Positions 36,377-43,735 of a stretch of 64,000 nt of DNA are shown here, piece by piece. Numbering within the stretch: position 1 is the first letter of the stretch; every line of letters begins with the position of its first letter. The notes below the pieces were generated by a model. That model worked only from the letters and a program-made list of their open reading frames with translations. It made no database searches and was not told the DNA's origin. The stretch is from Pirellulimonas nuda. GTDB taxonomy: Bacteria; Planctomycetota; Planctomycetia; Pirellulales; Lacipirellulaceae. The stretch covers positions 5,084,001-5,148,000 of the forward strand of contig NZ_CP036291.1 of assembly GCF_007750855.1 (NCBI RefSeq). The letters are read 5' to 3'. The translations under genes and the position numbers were made by a program.

Positions 36377-37840
36377 CTAGCGGGTTAGCGGCGTTTCTAC
36401 GTCGCGCTTGCCGACGACGTGCAGGTCGTCGATTAGCGAGCAGCGACGTTCGCGGGTGAACGTGAGCGGGGTGGTGACCCCCTCGCCCGTTGGGGTGGCG
36501 ATGGAGAACGACAGGTAGCCCTCGCCCCCCAGGCCCAGCGACGCGGTCGACGGGCCGTTCTTGACGAACAGCGTCACGTCCATCACGCGGCCCATCTTGG
36601 TCATCGCACGCACGTCGTTGGTGTGGATGATGGCGGTGTGGCGGAAGCCGTGCTCGTAGTGCTTGGCCTTGGCGATCGCGGTGTCGATGTCCTTGACCTT
36701 CACGAACGGCAGGAAGGGCATCATCTGCTCGACCGGGACGAACGGGTTCGACTCGTCCGTCTCACCGAAGATGAGCTCGGTCTTGGGGTCGATCCGCTTG
36801 CCGGCAGCCTCGGCCAGCACCGCGGCGTCTTTGCCGATGAACTCCTTTGCGGCGACGTCGTGCTTGTCTTTGCCCTCGCCGACGCTGGTGATCGCGACCT
36901 GTGTGAGACGATCAACTTCTTGCTTGTTGAGCCGCACGGCGCCGGCGCGGCTCATCGCTTCCATCATCTGGTCGAACACGCTGGCGACCACGAACACCTC
37001 TTTCTCCGCGATGCAGAGCAGGTTGTTGTCGTAGGCGGCGCCGGTGATGATCGAACGGGCCGCGCGGTCGAGGTCGGCCGAGGCGTCTACCACCACGGGC
37101 GGGTTGCCGGGGCCGGCGACGATGGCCCGCTTGCCCGAGTTGAGCGCGGCGCGGGCGACCGCGGGGCCGCCGGTAACGCAGATGATCGCGATGCCGCGGT
37201 GCTTAAACAGGTCGGCCGCGGTCTCGAGCGTGGGCTCTTCGATCACGCAGATCAGGTTGTCGATGCCGATGTCCGCGGCGATCGCCTGGTTGAAGCGACG
37301 CACCCCCTCGGCCGCGACTTTCTTGCCGCTGGGGTGGGGGTTCACCACCACCGTGTTGCCGCCGGCGATCATGCTGACGGCGTTGCCCGTGATGGTGGGG
37401 AGCGAGTGCGTGACGGGGGTGATGGCGCCGATCACGCCGAACGGGGCGTGCTCGATCACCGCCAGCCCGTGGTCGCCGCTGAACACCTGCGACTGCAGGA
37501 ACTCGACCCCGGGGGTCTTCTCGCCCAGCGTCTTGAGCTTCTCGATCTTGTGCGCCAGCCGGCCGACCTTCGTCTCGTTCATCTCCATCGTGCCCAGCTC
37601 GACGCACTGCTCGATCGAGATCCGGCGGATGTGGTCGATGGCCCGCTTGCGGTCCGCGATCGGCCGCCGGCTGAGCTGCTCGAACGCCTCGCTCGCGGCC
37701 GCCACGGCGGCGTCGACCGTCGAGAACACCCCGTGCTTGCCCCCCGCGGCGGGGGCGCCGGCGGGCGCCCCGGGGATCGGCCCCACCTCGGCCAGCACCT
37801 GACGGACGACGTCGCGGATCAAGGATTCGTTGATATTCAT
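36377..37840 (-). CDS. CoA-acylating aldehyde dehydrogenase of the microcompartment
   Basis: A 487-aa EutE/PduP-family dehydrogenase that converts the aldehyde (probably lactaldehyde) and CoA to acyl-CoA with NAD+. The catalytic Cys is in DNNLLCIAEKE, and PVTHSLPTITGNAV and VVVNPHPSGKK are typical of this family. The N-terminus MNINESLIRDVVRQVLAEVG is an amphipathic helix followed by an Ala/Gly/Pro linker, matching a BMC encapsulation peptide. The product acyl-CoA would be taken over by PduL. It is the central enzyme of the operon. Confidence 0.93.
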   Translation of the reverse strand: MNINESLIRDVVRQVLAEVGPIPGAPAGAPAAGGKHGVFSTVDAAVAAASEAFEQLSRRPIADRKRAIDHIRRISIEQCVELGTMEMNETKVGRLAHKIEKLKTLGEKTPGVEFLQSQVFSGDHGLAVIEHAPFGVIGAITPVTHSLPTITGNAVSMIAGGNTVVVNPHPSGKKVAAEGVRRFNQAIAADIGIDNLICVIEEPTLETAADLFKHRGIAIICVTGGPAVARAALNSGKRAIVAGPGNPPVVVDASADLDRAARSIITGAAYDNNLLCIAEKEVFVVASVFDQMMEAMSRAGAVRLNKQEVDRLTQVAITSVGEGKDKHDVAAKEFIGKDAAVLAEAAGKRIDPKTELIFGETDESNPFVPVEQMMPFLPFVKVKDIDTAIAKAKHYEHGFRHTAIIHTNDVRAMTKMGRVMDVTLFVKNGPSTASLGLGGEGYLSFSIATPTGEGVTTPLTFTRERRCSLIDDLHVVGKRDVETPLTR

Positions 37841-37898
37841 AGCTGCGATTGCGATTAAGTATTGGTCATTGAGGCTTGATCATGGGTCATTCCCAAGT

Positions 37899-38213
37899 TC
37901 AAGCGTCGTCACTCTTGAAGACACACTTCTTCTCCACGTGCACCTGATCGACGATGCCGATCACTACCGTGTCGATCGGCATCTCCTTGGTCTCGGGGGT
38001 CAGCCGGGCGCTGGAGCCCTGGGTGATCAGCACCATCTGCCCCACGCCGGCGCCCAGCGGGTCGACCGCCACAAAGGTCCGCCCCGTCGTAACCAGCTTC
38101 TTGCGGCTCTCGCCGTCGAGCCGGAAGGGCTCAACGATCAGCAGCTTCTGCCCGGTCATAGCGGCGACCTTTTGAGTCGCAACGACCGAGCCGGTGACTT
38201 TGGCGATGAACAT
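37899..38213 (-). CDS. BMC-P (EutN/CcmL) vertex protein 3
   Basis: A 104-aa BMC-P protein: MFIAKVTGSVVATQKVAAMTG, VAVDPLGAGVGQMVLITQGSSARL, and MPIDTVVIGIVD are family-typical. I chose ATG 38213; an upstream open frame extends through hairpin repeats and the product would lack similarity. The C-terminal 16 residues (HVEKKCVFKSDDA) form a longer tail than in the other two pentamers. It precedes the aldehyde dehydrogenase. Confidence 0.92.
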   Translation of the reverse strand: MFIAKVTGSVVATQKVAAMTGQKLLIVEPFRLDGESRKKLVTTGRTFVAVDPLGAGVGQMVLITQGSSARLTPETKEMPIDTVVIGIVDQVHVEKKCVFKSDDA

Positions 38214-38237
38214 CGGTAGGTAGCTCTTGTCGGGTGC

Positions 38238-38322
38238 CATGGCCACGCTTGCGTGGCCATGTGGAGCTCTAGGAATTTGACAACTCGTACGGCCGAGGCA
38301 TGCCCACGCGAGCGTGGGCATG
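38238..38322. repeat. Two adjacent 11-bp-arm hairpins between ackA and BMC-P 3
   Basis: Hairpin A: CATGGCCACGC (38238-38248), TT, GCGTGGCCATG (38251-38261). Hairpin B: CATGCCCACGC (38299-38309), GA, GCGTGGGCATG (38312-38322). The two are sequence-related and lie in the 116-bp gap between the acetate kinase stop and the next start. They may set the differential expression or stability of the upstream and downstream parts of the operon mRNA. Confidence 0.85.
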
Positions 38323-38329
38323 GGCCCAT

Positions 38330-39514
38330 TTAGTTCCCAAGTAAGGCTTTCGTCTGCCGCGCCACCACCAGTTCCTCGTTGGTCGGCACGACCCAAATCT
38401 CTGTCTTGCTTGCGGGGGCGTGGACGGCGCCCTCGCCGCGTTGTGAGGCGTTCTTCGCCGGATCGATCTCGATGCCCAGCCCCTCCAGGTCCGCGCACAC
38501 CGCGGCGCGGATGTCGACGCCGTTCTCGCCGATGCCCCCCGCGAACGCGATCACGTCGATCCCCCCCAGCTCCACCAGGTAGGCGCCCAGGTAGTGTCGG
38601 ATGCTGCTGACGTACACGTCGATCGCCAGTTGCGCCCGCGCGTTGCCGCCGTCCGCCGCAGAGCGCACGTCGCGCAGGTCGCCGCTCACGCCGCTGAGGC
38701 CCAGCAGCCCCCCCTGCGAGCCGAGCTCCGCCAGCAGCTCTTCAAACGACTTGCCGGTCCGCTCGGCGACTTGCAGCAGCGCAAACGCGTCGAAGTCTCC
38801 CACGCGGCTCGACTGAGGCAGGCCGGTTTGTGGGCTCATGCCCATGCTGGTCGCCACGCTCTTGCCGCCCCGGATGGCGCACACGCTGCTCGAGCCCCCC
38901 AGGTGGCAGCTCACCACCCGCAGGTCGTCGCGGCCCAACAGCTCTGCGGTGCGAGTCGCCACGTAGCGGTGGCTCGCCCCGTGGAAGCCCCACCGCCGCA
39001 CGCCGTAGTCGGTCGCCCAGTGGTAGGGCGCCGCGTACGTCTTCAGGCGCTCGGGGATGGTCTCATGGAAGCCGGTCTCGAACGCCGCCACCAGCGGCAT
39101 TTCCGGCAGCTTCTCCCCCAACTGCCGCATCGCCGCGATGTAGGGCGGGTTGTGGGCCGGCGCCACGGGGTTCATCTCTTCCATGGCCCGCAGCACGCCG
39201 TCGTCGACCCGGCAGACGCCTCCTGCGCGGCCGCCGTGCACCGCCTTGAAGCCGATCGCCGAGACCTCCGACGCGTCCTTCAGACAGCCGCGATCGGGTT
39301 CGGTCAACTGCCCGAGGCACGCCTCAACGGCCGCGGCGTGGTCCGGCGCTTCGACGGCCAGCTCGGAGCGCTGGCCGGCGATCTCGACAAACGCGTCGCT
39401 CCGCTGGGCGCCAATCCGCTCAACGCCGCCGCGCGCCAGCTCCGCCTCCGTCTCCATGTCGAAGAGGCGGTACTTGAAGCTGGTCGAACCAAGATTGGCG
39501 ACGAGGACTTTCAC
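38330..39514 (-). CDS. ackA: Acetate kinase family protein
   Basis: A 394-aa acetate/propionate kinase family enzyme ([15 protein letters not shown]-terminus; [42 protein letters not shown]). It makes ATP and a carboxylate from an acyl-phosphate. In this operon it would act after PduL, giving lactate (or acetate/propionate) plus ATP. I preferred GTG at 39514 because GGAG lies 5 bases upstream; a TTG five codons earlier is the alternative. No encapsulation peptide is visible, so it may be cytosolic. Confidence 0.92.
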   Translation of the reverse strand: MKVLVANLGSTSFKYRLFDMETEAELARGGVERIGAQRSDAFVEIAGQRSELAVEAPDHAAAVEACLGQLTEPDRGCLKDASEVSAIGFKAVHGGRAGGVCRVDDGVLRAMEEMNPVAPAHNPPYIAAMRQLGEKLPEMPLVAAFETGFHETIPERLKTYAAPYHWATDYGVRRWGFHGASHRYVATRTAELLGRDDLRVVSCHLGGSSSVCAIRGGKSVATSMGMSPQTGLPQSSRVGDFDAFALLQVAERTGKSFEELLAELGSQGGLLGLSGVSGDLRDVRSAADGGNARAQLAIDVYVSSIRHYLGAYLVELGGIDVIAFAGGIGENGVDIRAAVCADLEGLGIEIDPAKNASQRGEGAVHAPASKTEIWVVPTNEELVVARQTKALLGN

Positions 39515-39540
39515 GATTGCTCCATGCAAGCGGTTGCTTT

Positions 39541-39608
39541 CAGCGATCAGCGGTCAGCTAAGCGAAAGCAGTCGTCCGAGTTGGCCGAAAGCTGACCGCT
39601 GATCGCTG
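39541..39608. repeat. Perfect 19-bp inverted repeat (CAGCGATCAGCGGTCAGCT)
   Basis: Arms 39541-39559 and 39590-39608 are exact reverse complements. The element lies between the second BMC-H gene and acetate kinase. The CGGTCAGC/GCTGACCG unit recurs at 43506-43531 and 43704-43716, indicating a dispersed family. Confidence 0.88.
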
Positions 39609-39618
39609 ACCGCTCGTG

Positions 39619-39888
39619 TCAACTGAAGAACGCCGTCATCACGCCGTCGCTGGGGCGTGCGATGATGTGGCTGGAGATCAGGGTGCCGGCCTGGCTGGCC
39701 GCCGAGGCGCCGGCGTCTACCGCGGCACGCACGCTGCCGACGTCGCCGCTGACGACCGTCGTCACCAAACCGCCCCCCAGGTCGACCCGCTTCTCGATCT
39801 TCACGTTGGCGGCCTTGGCCATCGCGTCGGTCGCTTCGACCAGCGGCACCAGCCCCTTGGTCTCGATCAATCCAATTGCTTGTTGCAT
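39619..39888 (-). CDS. BMC-H shell protein 2
   Basis: An 89-aa hexameric shell protein of the PduA/CsoS1/EutM type: [42 protein letters not shown] and SHIIARPSDGV. BMC-H hexamers tile the shell facets and form pores at their centre. ATG 39888 is chosen over an ATG 14 codons upstream because it matches the family N-terminus. Followed downstream by acetate kinase. No BMC-T gene is present in the operon. Confidence 0.95.
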   Translation of the reverse strand: MQQAIGLIETKGLVPLVEATDAMAKAANVKIEKRVDLGGGLVTTVVSGDVGSVRAAVDAGASAASQAGTLISSHIIARPSDGVMTAFFS

Positions 39889-39978
39889 CGTGTATCTCTC
39901 GTTGAATTGCGCCGGAGCGCGTGAAAACAAACAAAAGCCAAGAGCCGCCGACCTACGGCCGGCGCGCCCCCACCGCCG

Positions 39979-40278
39979 CTACTTCGAGGCCGGCTTCTTC
40001 GCCAGCTTCAGCACCACGTCTACGTCTTCGTGCGGACGCGGGATCACCTGAACGCTGATCACCTCGCCGATCCGCCCGGCCGCCTGCGCGCCCGCGTCGG
40101 TCGCGGCCTTCACCGCGGCCACGTCGCCGGTGACAAACGCTGCCGCCAGGCCGTTGCCCACCTTGTCCCACGCCAGGAACGTCACGTTCGCTGCCTTGAG
40201 CATCGCGTCGGTCGCCTCGACCAGGGGGACAAACCCCTTGGTCTCGATCATGCCGAGCGCCTCGTTCGTTTTCGCCAT
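39979..40278 (-). CDS. BMC-H shell protein 1
   Basis: A 99-aa [50 protein letters not shown] and [15 protein letters not shown]. It is the paralogue of the adjacent BMC-H 2 and differs mainly in the C-terminal tail ([10 protein letters not shown]). The two together provide the facets of the shell. It lies downstream of pduL, with a 21-bp inverted repeat in the intergenic gap. Confidence 0.95.
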   Translation of the reverse strand: MAKTNEALGMIETKGFVPLVEATDAMLKAANVTFLAWDKVGNGLAAAFVTGDVAAVKAATDAGAQAAGRIGEVISVQVIPRPHEDVDVVLKLAKKPASK

Positions 40279-40300
40279 CTCGTTTTCCTTTCAGGTTTCA

Positions 40301-40363
40301 GTAGGTCAGGCTGTGCCTGACAGTCGTCACACGCGCCGCTTCGTCAGGCACAGCCTGACCTAC
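40301..40363. repeat. Perfect 21-bp inverted repeat (GTAGGTCAGGCTGTGCCTGAC)
   Basis: Arms 40301-40321 and 40343-40363 are exact reverse complements with a 21-nt loop. It sits between pduL and BMC-H 1. As a strong intercistronic hairpin it may stabilise downstream shell-protein mRNA or reduce read-through. Confidence 0.9.
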
Positions 40364-40367
40364 ACAC

Positions 40368-41081
40368 TTAATGATCGTGGCACTTGCAGGGCTCTTGCTT
40401 GACGAGCTCGACCTTGGTCGCGTGGTCGAGGTCGCAGGCGTTGCCTTCGTCGGTGTCGATGTGCACCTCCAGCTTGCTGGTGGCGTCGGCACGCACCAGC
40501 AGGTCTTCCAGCGTCATACCGCAAGGGCCGCTGATCTTGAGGTTCATGCGGTCGCCGTTCTTGACGCCGTAACGCACCGCGTCCGAGTTGTTCATGTGGA
40601 CGTGCCGCTCTGCGCGGATCACCCCCTGCTTGAGCTCAACCACGCCGGCGGGGCCCGCCAGCACGCAGCCGGGCGTGCCGTCGATCTTGCCGCTGGCCCG
40701 CACGGGCAGGTCGATGCCCAGCGAGATGCCGTCGGTGAACGCCAGCTCCACCTGGCTGTAGTCGCGCGTGGGGCCCAGGACCCGCACGTTGGGCAGCATC
40801 CGCCGCCGCGGGCCGATCACCATCACGGTCTCTTCGGCCGCGTAGAAGCCGTCCTGGTAGAGGTCTTTGTGCGGCGTGAGCTTCCGGCCCGGGCCGAACA
40901 GCGTCTCGACGTCGGCGTCGGTCAGGTGCACGTGCCGGGCAGAGATGCTGACGACCAGCTTCGGCTCGCCCGCCGAGGCGCCGGCAGCGGCGGGCGGGCC
41001 GCTGGGGCCCGCGAGCTGCTGACGCACGATGCGGCGGACGATGTCCTCGATCTGCGAGCTTGGTGGGATAGCGACAGGCAT
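40368..41081 (-). CDS. pduL: PduL phosphotransacylase
   Basis: A 237-aa PduL-type phosphate acyltransferase, which exchanges the CoA of acyl-CoA for phosphate and regenerates CoA inside the shell. Zn-binding His clusters are visible in [12 protein letters not shown] and [13 protein letters not shown]. The N-terminal helix [18 protein letters not shown] plus Gly/Ala/Pro linker is an encapsulation-peptide-like sequence. A C-terminal CKCHDH is Cys/His-rich. It is the first enzyme gene of the operon, just after the regulator, and it works between the aldehyde dehydrogenase and acetate kinase. Confidence 0.94.
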   Translation of the reverse strand: MPVAIPPSSQIEDIVRRIVRQQLAGPSGPPAAAGASAGEPKLVVSISARHVHLTDADVETLFGPGRKLTPHKDLYQDGFYAAEETVMVIGPRRRMLPNVRVLGPTRDYSQVELAFTDGISLGIDLPVRASGKIDGTPGCVLAGPAGVVELKQGVIRAERHVHMNNSDAVRYGVKNGDRMNLKISGPCGMTLEDLLVRADATSKLEVHIDTDEGNACDLDHATKVELVKQEPCKCHDH

Positions 41082-41121
41082 GTTGTCGGTTGTCAGTGTT
41101 GTCGGTTGTGTCGGTTGTCAG
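41081..41121. repeat. TGTTGTCGGTTGTCAG tandem repeat upstream of pduL
   Basis: Three degenerate units: 41081-41096, 41097-41110, 41111-41121. The first begins at the pduL start codon complement and the last lies 13 bp from the regulator's stop. It thus fills the junction between the DeoR and pduL genes. Confidence 0.75.
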
Positions 41122-41133
41122 AAAGCAGAAAGC

Positions 41134-41916
41134 TCACGGCTTTGGCGTGCTGGCCAGATGGACCTCGATGCCGGCGTCGGCCAGCACCTCCCGCCACTTG
41201 TCGTCGAGCTCGTCGTCGGTCACCAGTCGGTTGATCTGTGAGAGGGGGCAAAGCGACGCCAGGCTAGCACGGCCGAATTTGCTGCTGTCAGCCACCACGA
41301 TCACTTCCTCTGCCGCACGCATCATCGCCCGCTGGGTGCCGACGATCAGTTGGTTGTCGTTGTGGAGCCCCTGGGCGTTGATCCCGCCGGCCCCGATTAC
41401 CGCCTTCCCGACGCGGACCCCTTCCAGCATCCGGTCGGCGAACTCGCCGTGCAGCGCGCCCGACGGGCCGTGCACGTAGCCCCCCAGCACCACCAGGTCG
41501 ATCCCGCTGGCGCCCGCCAGCAGGCTCGCCATCGGCAGCGAGTTGGTCACTACCTGCAGGGTCCGACCCAGCAGTTGCTGTCCTAATTCATAGGTCGTGC
41601 TGCCGCCATCCAGCAGCACCGTCTCTCGATCGCCGATCAGCCCCGCGGCTACCCGGGCGATCGCTTGTTTTTGTTCTTGCCGGGACACCTGGTGCGTCGT
41701 CAGCGACGCCCCAGCGGCGCCGGTGAAGAACGCTCCGCCGTGGGTCCGCTTCGCGGCGCCTTCGCGTTCCAGGTGGGCCAAGTCGCGGCGGACGGTCGAT
41801 TCCGACACCCCCAGCTCGACCGCTAGGTCTGGCAGCGAAGCAAACCCCCTGCGTTGAACGATTCCTAGCACCCGCGATCGCCGCTGATCTACCATGATTT
41901 TCGGCTGTAGCTCCAT
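41134..41916 (-). CDS. DeoR-family transcriptional regulator
   Basis: A 260-aa regulator. The N-terminal winged helix-turn-helix includes LPDLAVELGVSESTVRRDLAHLEREG, followed by the DeoR sugar-phosphate-sensing domain (RTHGGAFF, LLDGGSTTYELGQQL, VVTNSLPMASLL, GAGGINAQG, VVADSSKFG). DeoR proteins typically repress sugar catabolism genes and are released by a sugar phosphate. It heads the microcompartment operon. The start at 41916 (MELQPKIMVDQRR) or 41895 (MVDQRRSR) are both possible. The promoter region just upstream contains inverted repeats. Confidence 0.92.
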   Translation of the reverse strand: MELQPKIMVDQRRSRVLGIVQRRGFASLPDLAVELGVSESTVRRDLAHLEREGAAKRTHGGAFFTGAAGASLTTHQVSRQEQKQAIARVAAGLIGDRETVLLDGGSTTYELGQQLLGRTLQVVTNSLPMASLLAGASGIDLVVLGGYVHGPSGALHGEFADRMLEGVRVGKAVIGAGGINAQGLHNDNQLIVGTQRAMMRAAEEVIVVADSSKFGRASLASLCPLSQINRLVTDDELDDKWREVLADAGIEVHLASTPKP

Positions 41917-41932
41917 CACCTGCTCGCTAACG

Positions 41933-41987
41933 TGAAACCTTTCAGCCGAATTATGCGCGCACGAATGAAAGAAAGCAATCACTTTCT
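41933..41987 (-). promoter_or_regulatory. Promoter and putative operators of the microcompartment operon
   Basis: On the minus strand TTGCTT (complement of 41973-41978) and CATAAT (complement of 41950-41955) are separated by exactly 17 bases, a good sigma-70 promoter. An inverted repeat AGAAAG-N6-CTTTCT (41970-41987) overlaps the -35 box. A second, TGAAA-CC-TTTCA (41933-41944), covers the predicted start of transcription. Such placement suggests repression by the DeoR protein encoded immediately downstream. Recognition by this regulator is inferred from position. Confidence 0.6.
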
Positions 41988-42203
41988 GGACGGAATATTC
42001 CACACAGCAATTACAGGACTCCCCACCGCCCAAAAAACCGGCTCCAAAGACTACGCCACGCAGGGCGCCCGCCCGGCCTTGGAGGGGTTTTGGCTGCGGA
42101 AAGGTGCAGAACGCAGGGAGATTGGGCGTTGCGGGGGTTTGCTCGGCGGACTTTCGTCCGCCGCTGGCCTTTCTGGCGGCCGTCTGGCGTCACCCGGGCT
42201 GGA

Positions 42204-42932
42204 TTACCCGAACAGGTTGCCCATCAGGTCACGGACGCCGAGGGTCCGCGGGCTCGAGAGGACCTCGCCCCGCTCGAAGCCGGCCGATTGGCCAAAGTAG
42301 GTCGCCATGGCGGTGACGCGCTCGATAATCCCCTGCTTTTCCGGCGGGAACTGCGTCTGATAGGCCAAGATGGACGCCAGCTTCTGCTCGAACGTAGAGG
42401 TGATGTCCGCCACGAAGTAATTACCCCGGTCGGGGGGGCCGATCGTGTAAAAGGCCAGCGAGTAGTAGAGCTGGGCGTCGATGCGGTGCACCGGCATGCC
42501 GTCGAACTGGTCGTCCCATTTGCAGAGCCGCGAGTAGAACACGGCCGCGTCGGTGAGCTGCATCGCCTGCCAGTGGTCGGGGGAGGCCATCGGGGTCCGC
42601 TCGCCGATGGCCAGCACCAGCCGGGGGCGGAGCCGCCGGAACACTTTGGCCAATTCCAGCCGGTTTTCGTGCGTATCGAACAACCGCCGGTTGGGCAGCG
42701 GCAGCGTCACGCGCTCGTGCACCCCCAGCAGCTCGGCCGCCCGCCGGGCCTCGGCCAGCCGCACCTCGGGGCCGGGCGAGCCGGGCGTGGGTTCGCCGTC
42801 GGTCAGGTCGACAATGCCGACCCGATGCCCCTGCTCGACCAGCTTCGCCAGCAGCCCCCCGCAGCCGATCTCGACATCGTCTGGATGAGCGCCAACGGCA
42901 ATCACGTCGAGTTTGCTTGATTCTTGCGTCAT
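42204..42932 (-). CDS. PIG-L/LmbE deacetylase, BshB1-like
   Basis: A 242-aa Zn-dependent deacetylase of the PIG-L/LmbE family. [22 protein letters not shown] carries the catalytic AHPDD and Zn ligands; [16 protein letters not shown] supplies the distal His. The 240-residue length and N-terminal motif fit BshB1, which deacetylates GlcNAc-malate in bacillithiol synthesis. No bshA or bshC is adjacent, so other substrates are possible. I chose ATG 42932; the open frame continues upstream into an inverted repeat. Confidence 0.82.
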   Translation of the reverse strand: MTQESSKLDVIAVGAHPDDVEIGCGGLLAKLVEQGHRVGIVDLTDGEPTPGSPGPEVRLAEARRAAELLGVHERVTLPLPNRRLFDTHENRLELAKVFRRLRPRLVLAIGERTPMASPDHWQAMQLTDAAVFYSRLCKWDDQFDGMPVHRIDAQLYYSLAFYTIGPPDRGNYFVADITSTFEQKLASILAYQTQFPPEKQGIIERVTAMATYFGQSAGFERGEVLSSPRTLGVRDLMGNLFG

Positions 42933-42960
42933 GCCCGCGAGTATACCCGTACGGACAGAT

Positions 42961-43141
42961 GGCCACAAAAAGGCACAAAGAAGCACAAGAGGGGTGGCGG
43001 GGACGCACCGCGCGACGGAAGCCCTCGCGGTGGTGGGAAAATCTTCGCTCCGGCGGGGGCTCTCCATCCGGACGATCGTCCGCCGAGGAAAGCACCCGAG
43101 CCTTCTTTTCGTTTTGTGCTTTCTTGTGCCTTTTCGTGGCC
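42961..43141. repeat. ~180-bp inverted-repeat element (GGCCACAAAAAGGCACAA)
   Basis: The 309-bp gap between the divergent deacetylase and acidic-protein genes contains arms 42961-42989 (GGCCACAAAAAGGCACAAAG and onward) and about 43113-43141 (the imperfect reverse complement). About 120 bp of unrelated sequence lies between them. It resembles the other arm-flanked intergenic elements, with A-rich arms. I see no small gene within it. Confidence 0.75.
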
Positions 43142-43241
43142 AACGTTTTGTCTGCGTCGGGCGTCGCTTGACAATACGACGGGTCACCTTTCCAATTTAG
43201 CCGGGCAGGTTTCGATTCCTTTTGATTGATGAGGCGGTACG

Positions 43242-43490
43242 TTGGCTGCTACGGAAGACGACTGGGAAGACACCGACGACGCCTCAAGCAGCGGCGACTC
43301 GTGGGACGACCCTTCGGGCGACTCGGGCGTGACCGAAGAGCTTGAGGACTTCGAGGACGACGACTTCGACGACGACTTCGACGACGACTTCGAAGAAGAG
43401 TGGGACGAAGACCCCGCCCTCACCGAGTACGCCGACGAGTTCCCCCGCGGCGACAAGGACGACGACGACTCGGACGAGTTCGACGATTGA
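43242..43490 (+). CDS. Very acidic small protein
   Basis: An 82-aa protein starting with TTG at 43242 (MAATEDDWEDTDD). More than half of the residues are Asp or Glu, with a repeating FDDDFDDDFEEE segment encoded by a TTCGACGACGAC repeat. No domain recognised; the sequence is expected to be unfolded. The TTG is preceded by GATGAGGCG as a possible ribosome binding site. The protein lies about 245 bp upstream of ileS in the same orientation; similar acidic proteins next to ileS may exist in relatives, which I cannot verify. Confidence 0.55.
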   Translation: MAATEDDWEDTDDASSSGDSWDDPSGDSGVTEELEDFEDDDFDDDFDDDFEEEWDEDPALTEYADEFPRGDKDDDDSDEFDD

Positions 43491-43505
43491 TCGCTGCGCG
43501 ATCGC

Positions 43506-43716
43506 GGTCAGCTTTCAGCGGTCAGCCGTCAGCTTTTCCCTTGGTTGGGCAGCTGCGGTCGGAGGCGTCCCCCTGCGCTCCCCGCGGCAGTTGGCCGGAC
43601 AATCCCCTCTCACTGGCGAGCTCGGCTGCCCTTTCTACAGCCCGCGCTGGATGGTTTACTGAGCGGTCGACTGCCGCTCAAACCATCACTTTCCCAAGCT
43701 GAACGCTGAAAGCTGA
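43506..43716. repeat. TCAGCTTTCAGCG inverted repeat flanking the pre-ileS gap
   Basis: TCAGCTTTCAGCG at 43508-43520 and its exact reverse complement CGCTGAAAGCTGA at 43704-43716. Extra GGTCAGC units lie near 43506-43531. This element fills most of the 245 bp before ileS. Related to the family at 39541-39608. Confidence 0.7.
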
Positions 43717-43735
43717 AAGCCGACAGCTCCTACCC

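Noticed and set aside
38214-38498. N-terminal extension of BMC-P 3 through the open frame upstream
   Set aside because: The extension is encoded by hairpin repeats and the end of acetate kinase; other BMC-P proteins start at the MFIAKV-type strand.
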